Shown here: in pieces, positions 34,617 to 45,500 of the stretch | Layout of the letters: the number at the start of each line of letters is the position of its first letter | How positions within the stretch are numbered: position 1 is the first letter of the stretch | Source of the DNA: Kutzneria buriramensis | GTDB taxonomy: Bacteria; Actinomycetota; Actinomycetes; Mycobacteriales; Pseudonocardiaceae | Assembly: GCF_003387475.1 (NCBI RefSeq) | Contig: NZ_QUNO01000013.1 | Location: 342,916 to 406,915 of the forward strand | Direction of reading: 5' to 3' | Length of the DNA: 64,000 bases | Position numbers and translations under genes: made by a program | Notes under the pieces: model-generated | What the model was told of the DNA's origin: nothing | Database searches by the model: none | What the model saw: the letters and a program-made list of their open reading frames with translations, nothing else

Positions 34617-37412
34617 GTGAACGGCACCAGCCGCCCGATAGTCGGGCGGGAGCACGAACTCGCGCTGCTGCACGCGCCGGGAGCGGCCCGGCTGGTCGAG
34701 GTCGTCGGCGATCCGGGCATCGGCAAGACCAGCCTGCTCGTCGAGTTCGCCCGCCACCGCGGCGCGGTGTTCTGCGGCCGTGCCACGGAATTCGAGCAGC
34801 ATGTGCCGTTCGCGGTGTTCCTGGACGCGCTCGCGGACCGGGTCGCGGATCTGGACACCACCGAGCGCGACCTGCTCGGCGAGCCGGCGGTCGAGCTGCT
34901 CACCGCCGTCTTCCACGGCGGCGCCGTCGCGCACGCCGACCTGCAAGGCGTCGGCCGCCACCGGCTCTACCGCGCGGTGCGCACGCTGCTGGAGGTCGTC
35001 ACGCCCGAGCAGGGCGGCACTTTGTTGCTTGACGACATGCATTGGGCCGACGAGGGTTCGGTGGGGCTGCTGGAGTTCCTGGTGCGCCACCCGCCGACCG
35101 GCCCGTTCCTGCTCGCCGTCAGCTACCGGCCGCGGCAGGCGTCGGAGCGGCTGTTCGCCGCGCTGTCCCACGCCGCCGGCCCGGAGCGGCTCCGTCTCGA
35201 GCTGAAACCGTTGACGCTGAAGGAAGTCCGGCAGCTGCTGCCGGACGTCGACGCGGCCCGGGCCAAGCAGCTGCACGATTCCAGCGGTGGCAACCCGTTC
35301 TACCTCGACGCGCTGACCCGCGTCGCCGCCGACGGCGATCCCGAGGTGGCGCTGTCCGCCGAACTGGCCGCCCTGACGCCGCGGCTGCTGCTGGTGGCGC
35401 AGGCCGCCGCGCTCGCCGGCGACCCGTTCGATCCGGAGCTGGTGGCCGAGGTCGCCGAGCTGCCGGAGGGCGAAACCCTGGCAGATCTGGACGAACTGGT
35501 CGCGCGCGACCTCATCCGCGCCGAGAGCAGCGCCCGCCGCTTCCGCTACCGCCACCCGCTGGTGCGCAGCGCCGCGTATCGCACGGGCCGCCCCGCCTGG
35601 CGTCTGAACGCCCACGCCCGCGCCGCCGCCGGATTGGAAAGGCGTGGCGCGCCAGCGACTTCCCGTGCGCACCACGTGGAGCGGGCCGCCCGGGCCGGCG
35701 ACGACAGCGCCATCAACGTCCTCGTCGAGGCAGCGGAGTCCGTGCTGGGCACGGTGCCCGCGCTGGCCGTCGACTGGCTGCGCACCGCCATCGACCTCCT
35801 CCCCCGCACTCCCGCCGAACACAGCCGGTTGTGCGGGTTGATGTTGTTGCGCGCCAGGGCTCTGCTCGTCACCGGTCGGATCGACGAGTGCCGGGGCACC
35901 CTCCAGGACCTGCTGGTGCTGCTGCCCGAGGAGCCCAGCGACCTGCGCAGCGCGGCCGTGTCGATGTGCGGAACCGTGGAGCGCCTGCTCGGCCGCTACG
36001 ACGAGGCGCAGGCGTTGCTCACCGCCGAGCTGACCCGGCTGCCCGACCGGCACGACCGGCTGGCGCTCGGCATGCGGATCGACATCGCCGCCGGGTTGTT
36101 GCAGTGCGCCAAGTTCGAGGAAGCCCGTACCTGGGTGATGCAGGTGCTGGAATCCCCTGCGCTGCATGAGATCCGCCCGCTGACGCTGACCGTCGGCCTG
36201 AGCATCCTGGCCACCGCCGACGCCTACACCGGTCGCTTCGAGACCGCCGTGTCACACGTCCGCCGTGCCTCCACCATGCTGGACGGCCTGTCCGACGGCG
36301 AACTCGCCGAGCGGCTGTACCTCACGCTGGAGCTGGCGTGGGCGGAATTGGTGCTGGAGCGCAACTTCGACGCCCTGCGCCACGTTCGCCGCTGCGCCGC
36401 GCTGGCCGAACGCACCGGCCACGGCCATCTCCAGCCCGACATCCTGTTGACCTTCACGCAGGTGTACGCCCAGCTCGGCGAGCTGGCGCAGGCCGCCGAG
36501 CAGGCCGAGGCGACGCTCGAGGCCGCGCTGGTGATGGGCCGTCCCGAGTTGCAGGAGGTCATCCACGCCCGGCAGTCGGAGATCGCCCTGTGCCGCGGCG
36601 ACGTGAAGGCCGCGCTGCACTTCGCCGAGCTGGCCGTCGAAAAGGCCGCGCCCGGCGCGTACTGGTGGTCCGGCGAGGGCGTCGCCGCGCTGGCCGCCGC
36701 CCGGCTGGCCAACGGCGATCCGCAGGGCTGCGTGCAGGATCTGATGCGCGGCGGCGATCCCGCGCTCATCGGCTACGCCCCGTCGCTGCGCCGCCTCTGG
36801 TTCGACGAGCTCGTCCGCGCCGAGGTCGCCCTGGGCAACGTCGAGGCCGCGCTGGACTGGGGCCGGCGGGCCGAGCAGTCCGTCGCCGACGGCGACCTTC
36901 CCGGCCGGACCGCCCAGGCCTGGCTCGCCTCCGCCCGCGCCCACCTCGCCGCCAAGGACATCCCCGCCGCCGCCGACCTGGCCGCCCGCGCCGCCGACAA
37001 TTTCGCCCAGGCCCACCTGCCCGTCCACGAGGGCCAGGCCCGCCACGTCCTCGGCGCCGCCCTGGCCGAGCTCGGCCGCCGTGACGACGCCCAGCAGCAC
37101 CTGGGCCGGGCCAAGGAGCTCTTCGCCAACGCCGGCGCCGCCGGCATGCACGCCGCCGTCGTCCACCAGCAGCGCCAGCTCGGCGCCAAGTCCACCCGCG
37201 TCCGCCGCGACGGCGGCCCGCTGTCCCAGCGTGAGCTGGAGATCGCCGAGCTCGTCGCCCACGGCTACACCAACCGCCAGATCGCCAGCCAGTTGTTCAT
37301 GAGCCCCAAGACCGTCGAGGCCCACCTGTCGCGGATCTTCACCAAGCTCGGCGTCGCCTCCCGCACAGCCCTCGCCAGCCACCTCATGCGCAACGCCAAG
37401 GAGTCCGGGTAG
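34617..37412 (+). CDS. LuxR-family (LAL-type) regulator with AAA ATPase
   Basis: A 931-aa LAL regulator. The N-terminal ATPase has Walker A GDPGIGKTSL (31-40, Lys37) and Walker B GGTLLLDDMHWAD (about 132-144). A long helical/TPR-like middle (about 300-830) follows. The C-terminal LuxR HTH is LSQRELEIAELVAHGYTNRQ then MSPKTVEAHLSRIFTKLGV. LAL proteins (MalT-like) activate catabolic or secondary-metabolite genes when an inducer binds. Its stop TAG is directly adjacent to the convergent fucosidase stop. With three glycosidases downstream, it is a good candidate for controlling them. Confidence 0.92.
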   Translation: MNGTSRPIVGREHELALLHAPGAARLVEVVGDPGIGKTSLLVEFARHRGAVFCGRATEFEQHVPFAVFLDALADRVADLDTTERDLLGEPAVELLTAVFHGGAVAHADLQGVGRHRLYRAVRTLLEVVTPEQGGTLLLDDMHWADEGSVGLLEFLVRHPPTGPFLLAVSYRPRQASERLFAALSHAAGPERLRLELKPLTLKEVRQLLPDVDAARAKQLHDSSGGNPFYLDALTRVAADGDPEVALSAELAALTPRLLLVAQAAALAGDPFDPELVAEVAELPEGETLADLDELVARDLIRAESSARRFRYRHPLVRSAAYRTGRPAWRLNAHARAAAGLERRGAPATSRAHHVERAARAGDDSAINVLVEAAESVLGTVPALAVDWLRTAIDLLPRTPAEHSRLCGLMLLRARALLVTGRIDECRGTLQDLLVLLPEEPSDLRSAAVSMCGTVERLLGRYDEAQALLTAELTRLPDRHDRLALGMRIDIAAGLLQCAKFEEARTWVMQVLESPALHEIRPLTLTVGLSILATADAYTGRFETAVSHVRRASTMLDGLSDGELAERLYLTLELAWAELVLERNFDALRHVRRCAALAERTGHGHLQPDILLTFTQVYAQLGELAQAAEQAEATLEAALVMGRPELQEVIHARQSEIALCRGDVKAALHFAELAVEKAAPGAYWWSGEGVAALAAARLANGDPQGCVQDLMRGGDPALIGYAPSLRRLWFDELVRAEVALGNVEAALDWGRRAEQSVADGDLPGRTAQAWLASARAHLAAKDIPAAADLAARAADNFAQAHLPVHEGQARHVLGAALAELGRRDDAQQHLGRAKELFANAGAAGMHAAVVHQQRQLGAKSTRVRRDGGPLSQRELEIAELVAHGYTNRQIASQLFMSPKTVEAHLSRIFTKLGVASRTALASHLMRNAKESG

Positions 37413-39152
37413 CTACGCCGGGTACAGCGACCCGGCGGGGATGATCCGCTGCCCGATGTTCGGGCTGGACCACAGCAGCTTGAGGTACGCCTCGTCGCCG
37501 GCCTGCGTGTAGTCGACCCGGATCGTGTGCCGGCCGGCCGTCAGCCCGACAACGGCCTTGTCCACGCGAACGGCGTGCGGCTTCGAGGCGTCGATGACGA
37601 GCTTGCCGTCGACCCACACCTGGGCGGTGTCGTCGGAGACGGTCGCCAGCGAGTAGTTGTCGCTGACGGGAACCGCCACCGATCCCGTCCACCGCGCGGA
37701 GAAAGCGCCGACGGGGATGGACGGCGCGGGACTGCCGTCCAACTGCCAGGCGAAGTTCAGCGTCGGATCAACCCGTGTCACCGAGGGCTTCCCGGTGAAG
37801 GTGGCGTTCGGCCAGTACTGCGCGGTCAATCCGGTGCCGGGTGCGGTCGTCACGGTCGGCGGCGTGGTGACGGTCAGCTCGATCACCGTGGCAGTGCCGT
37901 TGGTCGCGCCGCCCGACGGCGTCAGGTCGTAGCCGTCCCCGGAAGCCTTCCAGGCAACGGATTGCGTGCTGCCGAGCACGCGCGCGCCGGTGATGGTGAA
38001 CTTCGACCGGGCCGTCAGGTGCAGCGGCCTTCCCCAGTCGTAGACGGAAGCGTAGAGCTTGTCGCCGGAACGGCTCACCGCGCCCCAGTCCGGATCGGCG
38101 ACGAGACCCGTGTACCCGGCGTCACGCACCGCCGACCCGTTCGCGCTCAGCCACGACCCCATCGCCTGCAACACGGTCGACTGTCCAGTCGGGACGGCTC
38201 CGGTGTCGGTCGGCCCGATGTTGAGCAAGAAGTTGCCGTCGCGAGAGACGATGTCCAGGAGGTTCCGCGTCAACGTCACCGGCGACTTGAACGTGTCGTT
38301 GCGGTTGTAGCCCCAGTGGCTCGCGATGGTGTCGCACGTCTCCCACGGCGCACCGTCCACCGGAGCGGCCGGAATGGTGCGCTCGGGCGTCGAGTAGTCG
38401 CCGTCGACGATCCGCCGCTTGCCGACCCGGTTGTTGACGACCAGGTCCGGGTTCAGGCCGTGCAGGTAGTTCTGGAGGTTGTCGCCCTCGGCGGGACTCC
38501 ACGCCGGGCAGGCGCCGTCGAACCAGAGCAGCGCCGGATGGTAGTCGGTGACGAGCTCCTTCAACTGGGCGTACATGTTCTTGCGGTACGCCGGGAAGTC
38601 GTGCTGGCAGCCGGTGTCGTGCCAGTCCTTGATCGAGTAGTAGATGCCGAACGTGATGCCGGCCTTGTCGGCGGCCGCCTTCAGTTCGGCGAGAATGTCA
38701 CGGTGCTTGTCGAACGCCGAGTGGTCGCGCAGGTTCCACGTGTTGACCTTGGTGGGCCACATGGCATAGCCGTCGTGGTGCTTGGCGGTGATCACGATGT
38801 AGCGCTGGCCGGCGGCCTCGGCCAGGTTCACGATCTTCGTGGCGTCGAAGGCGGCCGGGTTGAAGGTCGCGGCCTTCGCCTCGTACTCCTTCATCGGAAT
38901 CTGGCAGTTCTGCAGGATCCACTCGGCACTCTGGCAGGTGGTGCCGTCCGGCTTCTGGTAGACACCCTGCCAGTTCGAGTAGTCGCCGAAGTGGATGAAC
39001 ATGCCGAACCGGTCGCCGCGCCACCAGGCGGTGCGCGCCGCGGTGAACGGGTCGTCGTGGGCATGGTTGTCGCCCGGCGCCGCCCACGCCGGCGCGGCAC
39101 ACAGTCCGGTCATCATCAGAGCGGCCACCAGGGCCAGCCACATCCGCTTCAT
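37413..39152 (-). CDS. Secreted alpha-L-fucosidase (GH29) with C-terminal PA14-like domain
   Basis: A 579-aa exported GH29 enzyme. The signal peptide (MKRMWLALVAALMMTGLCAA) is cleaved near AWA at residue 24-25. The catalytic barrel shows TAWWRGDRFGMFIHFGDYS, TAKHHDGYAMWPTK and the nucleophile D212 in ALLWFDGACP; the acid/base residue is not conserved enough to name. A beta-sandwich follows, and residues ~440-575 form a PA14 domain (GTGLTAQYWPNATFTG, DDTAQVWVDGK, IRVDYTQAGDEAYLKLLW) that probably binds glycan. It would remove alpha-L-fucose from glycans outside the cell. ATG 39152. Confidence 0.92.
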   Translation of the reverse strand: MKRMWLALVAALMMTGLCAAPAWAAPGDNHAHDDPFTAARTAWWRGDRFGMFIHFGDYSNWQGVYQKPDGTTCQSAEWILQNCQIPMKEYEAKAATFNPAAFDATKIVNLAEAAGQRYIVITAKHHDGYAMWPTKVNTWNLRDHSAFDKHRDILAELKAAADKAGITFGIYYSIKDWHDTGCQHDFPAYRKNMYAQLKELVTDYHPALLWFDGACPAWSPAEGDNLQNYLHGLNPDLVVNNRVGKRRIVDGDYSTPERTIPAAPVDGAPWETCDTIASHWGYNRNDTFKSPVTLTRNLLDIVSRDGNFLLNIGPTDTGAVPTGQSTVLQAMGSWLSANGSAVRDAGYTGLVADPDWGAVSRSGDKLYASVYDWGRPLHLTARSKFTITGARVLGSTQSVAWKASGDGYDLTPSGGATNGTATVIELTVTTPPTVTTAPGTGLTAQYWPNATFTGKPSVTRVDPTLNFAWQLDGSPAPSIPVGAFSARWTGSVAVPVSDNYSLATVSDDTAQVWVDGKLVIDASKPHAVRVDKAVVGLTAGRHTIRVDYTQAGDEAYLKLLWSSPNIGQRIIPAGSLYPA

Positions 39153-39516
39153 GCCCACTCCCCAGAGTCTGCCGGATTCATCGGATGTGTACCGCCGCCC
39201 GTTCCGCGTCGTCAACCGTCGGCACGCCCGGCCGATCGACATCGTCGATGACAACCGCCTCCTCGACCGGACAACGCACACAACAACGCCGACGCCTCGC
39301 CGGCACCCGCCCTGACAACGGTATTGACGGCCAGCGAGGGCGGATCGGCCACGACGATCGGCCACAACCGGCCGGCCGCGAAACACCGCCGCCACCTCTG
39401 GAACACCTGCACGGCAGTCACGAAGGAGACCTTTACGGTACGGATACATCGGATCTATAGTCGCCAGGTCTCCGAGCCGCCCGGTGGCGCCCCTTCATCG
39501 AGGAAGGAACCGGATC
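39153..39516. other. Divergent promoter region between the fucosidase and galactosidase genes
   Basis: About 360 bp with no convincing gene. Near the right end TTTACG (39432) and CTATAG/TATAGT (39455-39461) could be a weak -35/-10 pair facing the galactosidase. I saw no clean palindrome. It is the natural place for control of both glycosidase directions. Confidence 0.45.
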
Positions 39517-40818
39517 GTGCCGACCAAGAGACATCTGCTGGCGGTCGCCGTGACCGCCCTCGCCGTCCTGGCCGCCCAGCCGGCAGCCGCCGCCCCCGGC
39601 GGCGCGGCCACGAAACCGATCATGGGCTGGAGCAGCTGGAGCTTCCTGCGCGGCCCCGGTGACGAGGCGAAGATCCTGGCGCAGGCCGACGCGATGCACA
39701 CCAGCCTCGAATCGCACGGCTACCGCTACATCAATCTGGACGCCGGCTGGAGCGACCACGTCGACGCCTACGGCCGCGACACCTGGGACACCGGCCTGTT
39801 CCCACACGGCATCCCCGTCCTGGCGGCGAAACTGCACGGCATGGGCCTCAAGCTCGGGCTCTACCTCAACCCGGGCATCCGCCAGAGCGTGGTGAACGCC
39901 AACCTGCCGATCAAGGGAACCCCCTACCACGCCAAGGACATCGCCGACACGAGCACCATCGGCAACACGCTCGGCAGCGGCTACTGGCGCATCGACTACA
40001 GCAAACCCGGCGCGCAGCAGTACATCCAGAGCTACGTCGACCTGTTCGCGTCCTGGGGCGTCGACTACGTGAAGATGGACTTCGTCGGCCCCGGCGGCGG
40101 CAACAAGCCGGCCGACAACCGCCCGGACATCAAGGCCTGGCACCAGGCGATCGTCCACAACGGACGGCCGATCGTGCTGGAGCTCTCCAACTCCCTGTCC
40201 TACGCCGACGCCGCGACCTGGAAGCAGTACGCGAACGGCTGGCGCATCGACGGCGACATCGAGTGCTACCACTGCGGCGCCCCCGGCAGCAGCTACCCGC
40301 TGACGAGCTGGGCCAAGGTGTCCAAGCGCTTCACGGACCTGCCGAAGTGGACCCAGTACGGCGGCCCGGGCGGCTGGAACGACCTGGACTCGCTGGAACT
40401 GGGCAACGGCGACAACGACGGCCTCACGCCGACGCAGCGCCAGACGGCCATGACGCTGTGGTCGATCGGCTGCGCACCGCTGCTGCTCGGCGCTGACCTC
40501 ACGCACCTCGACGCCGGCGACCTCAAGCTGATGACCAACGACGAGGTGATCGCCGTCAACCAGGCCGGCGTCCCGGGCAAGCAGCTCACGGACCAGATCT
40601 GGAGTGCCAAACAGGCCAACGGAAGCTACGACGTCGCGCTGTTCAACCTCGGCGCCTCCACCGCGACCGTCAGCGTCGACTGGAGCCAGTTGGGCTTCTC
40701 CGGCCCGGCGAAGGTCCGCGACCTCTGGGCGCACAGCAACCTCGGCACGACAACCAGTTTCGACGCCTCGCTGGCACCGGGCGCGTCCCGCCTGATCTCC
40801 GTCACTCCGCAGCACTGA
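39517..40818 (+). CDS. Secreted alpha-galactosidase, GH27
   Basis: A 433-aa exported GH27 enzyme. The signal peptide RHLLAVAVTALAVLAAQPAAAA is at residues ~5-26. Catalytic motifs are PIMGWSSWSF (about 34-43), YINLDAGW, the nucleophile D188 in YVKMDFVGPG and the acid/base Asp of GWRIDGDIE (about 245). The C-terminal ~90 residues are the family's beta-sandwich. It hydrolyses terminal alpha-D-galactose, or related alpha-linked residues, outside the cell. GTG 39517 is 9 nt after GAGGAAGG. It is followed at 30 bp by the GH79 gene, so the two form an operon. Confidence 0.92.
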   Translation: MPTKRHLLAVAVTALAVLAAQPAAAAPGGAATKPIMGWSSWSFLRGPGDEAKILAQADAMHTSLESHGYRYINLDAGWSDHVDAYGRDTWDTGLFPHGIPVLAAKLHGMGLKLGLYLNPGIRQSVVNANLPIKGTPYHAKDIADTSTIGNTLGSGYWRIDYSKPGAQQYIQSYVDLFASWGVDYVKMDFVGPGGGNKPADNRPDIKAWHQAIVHNGRPIVLELSNSLSYADAATWKQYANGWRIDGDIECYHCGAPGSSYPLTSWAKVSKRFTDLPKWTQYGGPGGWNDLDSLELGNGDNDGLTPTQRQTAMTLWSIGCAPLLLGADLTHLDAGDLKLMTNDEVIAVNQAGVPGKQLTDQIWSAKQANGSYDVALFNLGASTATVSVDWSQLGFSGPAKVRDLWAHSNLGTTTSFDASLAPGASRLISVTPQH

Positions 40819-40848
40819 CCCCCACAGCACTGATCAAAGGGAGCATCG

Positions 40849-42195
40849 ATGAGGGTGGTACCCGCCCGTTTGCTGGCGTTCGCACTGAGTTCGCTGGCGG
40901 TGTTCGCCGGCGGCACCGCGATCGCCCCGACACCGGTGACCGTCACGGTCGCGAAGGCCGCCAGCGGCCACGTCGGCGGCGGCTTCGCCGGCTTCAGCTA
41001 CGAGAAGGACCGCGTCGGCGCGGGCCTGTTCGACGCCAAGGACACCGACCTGGTGCAGCTGTTCCGCCGCCTCGGCCCGAGTGTGCTGCGCCTGGGCGGC
41101 AACCTCGGCGACCAGGTCAACTGGAACGCCGGCGGCAAGGGCGGCTCGGCCACGGAGGTCGCGCCCGCGGACGTCGCCAAGCTGGCCGGCTTCGTGCGGG
41201 CGGCCGGCTGGAAGGTCATCTACGGCATCAACCTGAAGACCAACACTCCGGCCAATGCCGCCTCGGAGGCCCAGTTCGCGGCGCACGCGCTGGGCGGCAG
41301 CCTGATCGCGTTCGAGATCGGCAACGAGCCCAACGTGTACGACTCCGAGACCGCCTACGAGACGGCGTTCGACGCCTACGTGGCGGCGATCCGAGCAAAG
41401 GTGCCGAACGCGACGTTCGACGGCCCCGGCGAGGCCGACAAGACGGACTGGTCCACCACCTTCGCCGCGCACGAGAAGGCCAACGGCCTGTCCCTGCTGT
41501 CCACGCACCTCTACATCGCCAGCAACACCACCGCCACCATCCCGGGCATGCTCGCCTCCAACTCCTCCGGCCGGCTGCCGACCAACGAGGCGGCGATGGA
41601 GAAGGCGATCACCGACAACGGCCTGGCCCACTGGCGGATCACCGAGTCCAACTCCTACTTCCACGGCGGCGCGGCCGGCGTCAGCAACGTGCAGGCGGCG
41701 GCGCTGTGGTCGCTGGACTACATGCACGGCATCGCCGCCAACCACGGCGACGGCGTGAACTTCCACGGCGGCACGTCCATCCAGTTCCCGCTGGCGTACT
41801 CGCCGATCGTGTTCGACGGCATGACCCCCACCGGCGTGCAGGGCGTCTACTACGGCGAGCTGCTCTGGGCGCTGGCCGGCCGCGGCTCGCTGCACGCCGC
41901 GACGGTCGCCGGCGGCTCGAACGTGACCGCCTGGGGCATCGGAACGAACGTGTTCGTCAACAACACGGGCACCTCCGCCGTCCACGCGACCGTCACCCTT
42001 GCCGCCCCCGCCGCAAGGGCCAGCGAGTACGTCCTGACGGCCCCCTCGCTCGACTCCACGGCGATCACCATCGCCGGCTCCGCGGTCGGCAAGAACGGCG
42101 CCTTCACGCCGAAGCCGCAGCATGTGACCGTGCGCGACGGGAGTGTGACGATCGACGTCCCGGCGGGCAGCGCGGCACTGGTGGTCACCGGCTGA
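40849..42195 (+). CDS. Secreted glycoside hydrolase family 79 (heparanase/beta-glucuronidase type)
   Basis: A 448-aa exported GH79 enzyme. The signal peptide (MRVVPARLLAFALSSLAVFAGG) ends near residue 26. The acid/base Glu160 is in AFEIGNEPNVYD and the nucleophile Glu266 in WRITESNSY. A beta-sandwich spans the last ~90 residues. GH79 members cleave beta-glucuronides in polysaccharides such as heparan sulfate, arabinogalactan or hyaluronan-like chains. With GH27 and GH29 here, the target may be a decorated plant or animal glycan. The gene ends at a classical terminator. Confidence 0.88.
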   Translation: MRVVPARLLAFALSSLAVFAGGTAIAPTPVTVTVAKAASGHVGGGFAGFSYEKDRVGAGLFDAKDTDLVQLFRRLGPSVLRLGGNLGDQVNWNAGGKGGSATEVAPADVAKLAGFVRAAGWKVIYGINLKTNTPANAASEAQFAAHALGGSLIAFEIGNEPNVYDSETAYETAFDAYVAAIRAKVPNATFDGPGEADKTDWSTTFAAHEKANGLSLLSTHLYIASNTTATIPGMLASNSSGRLPTNEAAMEKAITDNGLAHWRITESNSYFHGGAAGVSNVQAAALWSLDYMHGIAANHGDGVNFHGGTSIQFPLAYSPIVFDGMTPTGVQGVYYGELLWALAGRGSLHAATVAGGSNVTAWGIGTNVFVNNTGTSAVHATVTLAAPAARASEYVLTAPSLDSTAITIAGSAVGKNGAFTPKPQHVTVRDGSVTIDVPAGSAALVVTG

Positions 42196-42212
42196 GCGAA
42201 GTGGACAACGGC

Positions 42213-42248
42213 GGGGAGCTGGGCTTTTGCCCGGCTCCCCGTTTTTTT
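42213..42248 (+). terminator. Rho-independent terminator after the GH27-GH79 operon
   Basis: GGGGAGCTGGGC (42213-42224) pairs with GCCCGGCTCCCC (42229-42240) over 12 bp with one T-G pair, a TTTT loop and a run of seven T after it. Confidence 0.92.
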
Positions 42249-42581
42249 CCATCATTTTGCGAGTTCCACTAGACGCCGGTGGGAGAGACTGCACGGCAGG
42301 CGCGCGGCGAAGCGCGCGGCGAAACGTTCCCCGGCCGAAAGGGACGTCATGGGCGCGGCGGCAGGTCCGGAGGGCGACGGTACCGACCGTTGTCCAGCGC
42401 GACAGGCCGGGCCGCCCGCGGCGCACCCTGTGACCGGGGTCATCTTTTGTTGGGTTTCTACAATTTCCGGTGCTCCGCGCCGTCACATACAGCATTTCGC
42501 CACTGGCGGATCCACGAGAGTGTTCAGGGTGGGAGTGGGGTCCGTCGGCCCCACCGGGTTCTAGTGCAGGAGGCTCGGTCG
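42249..42581. promoter_or_regulatory. Leader and promoter region of the acyl-CoA carboxylase gene
   Basis: About 330 bp without a gene. A tandem GCGCGCGGCGAA repeat occurs near 42300-42323. TGACCGGGGTCA (42431-42442), with perfect 5-bp arms TGACC/GGTCA, lies 17 bp before a good -10-like TACAAT (42459-42464), so a regulator could bind at the promoter. No recognisable riboswitch was seen. Confidence 0.5.
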
Positions 42582-45500
42582 GTGTTCAGTCGTGTCGCCA
42601 TCGTCAACCGCGGAGAGGCCGCGATGCGGCTGATCCACGCCGTCCGGGATCTCTCCGCGGAGACCGGGCGCCGCATCGAGACCGTCGCGTTCTACACCGA
42701 CGCCGACCGCAACGCCACGTTCGTGCGCGAGGCCGACCTCACCTACGACCTGGGCCCGGCGTCGGCGCGGCCGTACCTGGACCACGCCAAGCTGGAGAAG
42801 GCGCTGGTCGAGAGCGGCGCGGACGCGGCCTGGGTGGGGTGGGGCTTCGTCGCCGAGGACCCGGCGTTCGCCGAGGTGTGCGAGAAGGTCGGCGTCACCT
42901 TCGTCGGCCCGAGCGCGGACGCCATGCGCCAGCTCGGCGACAAGATCGGCGCCAAGCTGATCGCCGAGGAGGTGGGCGTCCCGGTCGCGCCGTGGAGCCG
43001 CGGTGAGGTCGCCACCCTCGAGGACGCGCTGACCGCCGGCGCGAACATCGGCTACCCGCTGATGCTCAAGGCCACCGCGGGCGGCGGCGGACGCGGCATC
43101 CGCAAGGTCACCTCCGCCGACGAGCTCGCCGACGCCTACGAGCGCACCAGCCAGGAAGCGCTGCGCGCCTTCGGTTCCGGCGTCGTGTTCCTCGAGCGCC
43201 TGGTCACCGGCGCGCGCCACGTCGAGGTCCAGGTGATCTCCGACGGCGACACCGCGTGGGCGCTCGGCGTGCGCGACTGCTCGGTGCAGCGCCGCAACCA
43301 GAAGATCATCGAGGAGTCCGCCTCCCCGGTGCTGAGCCCCACACAGACCGCCGAGCTGAAGGCGTCCGCCGAGCGGCTGGCCGTGAAGGTCGGCTACCGC
43401 GGCGCGTGCACCGTCGAGTTCCTGTACCACCCGGGCGAGAAGCTGTTCGCCTTCCTCGAGGTGAACACCCGCCTCCAGGTGGAGCACCCGATCACGGAGA
43501 TCACCACCGGCACCGACCTGGTGCGCCTCCAGCTGCACGTGGCCGCCGGCGGCAAGCTGACCGGCGAGCAGCCGGCCGAGCTGGGCCACGCCGTGGAGGC
43601 TCGGCTCAACGCCGAGGACCCCGACCGCGACTTCGCGCCGTCGCCGGGCCGCATCGCCCGGCTGGACCTGCCGGCCGGCCCGGGCATCCGGGTGGACACC
43701 GGCGTCAGCGAGGGCGACACCATCCCCGCCGACTTCGACTCGATGATCGCCAAGATCATCGCGTACGGGCGGGACCGCGACGAGGCGCTGGCGCGGCTGC
43801 GCCGGGCGATGTCCGAGACCAAGGTCATCATCGAGGGCGGCGCCACCAACAAGAGCTTCGTGCTGGACCTGCTCGACCAGCCCGAGGTGATCGACGCCAG
43901 CGCCGACACCGGCTGGATCGACCGGGTCCGCGGCGAGGGCCGGCTGGTCTCGCACCGCCACTCCTCCGTCGCGCTGGCCGCCGCGGCCATCGAGGCGTAC
44001 GAGGAAGAGGAGCGCGTGGAGCGGCAGCGCCTGCTGTCCACCGCGTTCGGCGGCCGGCCGCAGGTGCAGCACGAGAGCGGCCGCCCGCTGGACCTCAAGC
44101 TCCGCGGCGTCGGCTACCGCGTGCGGGTGGCCCGGGTCGGCGCGACCCGGTTCCGGGTGGCCGTCGAGGCCGGTGAGGACGTCCGCACCGCCGACGTCGT
44201 GCTGGACCGCTTCGACCACCACACCGGCCAGATCCTGGTCAACGGCTCCCGCCACAGCCTGCTCACCGGCACCCACGGCCCGATCCACCTGGTCGAGGTG
44301 GACGGCGTGGCGCACCGGATCAGCCGCGACGAGGGCGGCGTCGTCCGCTCCCCCGCGCCCGCGCTGGTGGTGGCGACCCCGGTGGAGGTCGGCGACGAGG
44401 TCGAGGCCGGCGCGCCGATCATCGTGCTGGAGAGCATGAAGATGGAGACGGTGCTGCGCGCGCCGTTCAAGGCTCGGCTGAAGGAACGCCCGGTCTCGGT
44501 GGGCAGCCAGGTGCCGACGGGCGCCCCGCTGATGCGGCTGGAGCCGATCGCCGACGACTCCGAGGAGGACGCCGGCCCGGTCGAGACCGTCGAGCTGGAC
44601 CTGCCGGCCGCGCCCGCGGTCGTGCCGGTGGCCGAGCGGCTGGCCCGCGGCCAGGAGGACCTGCGCAACCTGCTGCTCGGCTTCGACGTCGACCCGCTGG
44701 ACGAGCGCCGGGTGCTCGCCGACTACGTGGCGGCCCGCGAGGAGGCCGACGACCGTCCGCTGGCCGAGGAGCTGGCGCTGCTGGACGTGTTCGCCGACCT
44801 CGCCGAGCTGAGCCGGAACCGGCCGACCGGCGAGGAGGAGAGCCACTCCTACAGCGCCCGCGAGTACTTCCACACGTACCTGCAGAGCCTGGACGTGGAG
44901 CGCGCCGGCCTGCCGGAGGCGTTCCAGGCCAAGCTGTCCAAGGCCTTGGCGCACTACGGCGTGACCGAGTTGGAGCGCACCCCCGAGCTGGAGACCGCGG
45001 TCTTCCGGATCTTCCTCGCGCTCCAGCGGGCCGCGTCCGACGCGACCGTCGTGATGACGCTGCTGCGCTCGTGGCTGAACGAGTTGCCGCCGGACGAGAC
45101 GCTGCGCGAGCCGACCGGTCTGGCCCTGGAACGGCTGGTGTCGGCCACGCAGGTCAGGTTCCCGGTGGTCTCCGACCTCGCCCGCGGCGTCGTGTTCGCG
45201 TGGTTCGGCCAGCCGCTGCTGCGCCGCAACCGGGCCCGGGTGTACGCCGCCGTGCGCAACCACCTTCGGCACCTCGACGCGCACCCGGACTCGCCGGACC
45301 GCGCCGAGCGCATCGCCGAGATGGTCCGCAGCACGGAGCCGCTGGTCCGCCTGCTGGGGCAGCGCCTGATCCGCGCCGAGCTGGACAACGCCACCATGCT
45401 CGAGGTGCTGATCCGCCGCTACTACGGCAACAAGGGCACCACCGACGTGCACCGCAGCGAGGTCGCGGGCTGCACCTTCGTGGTGGCTTCCCGGGCCGGC

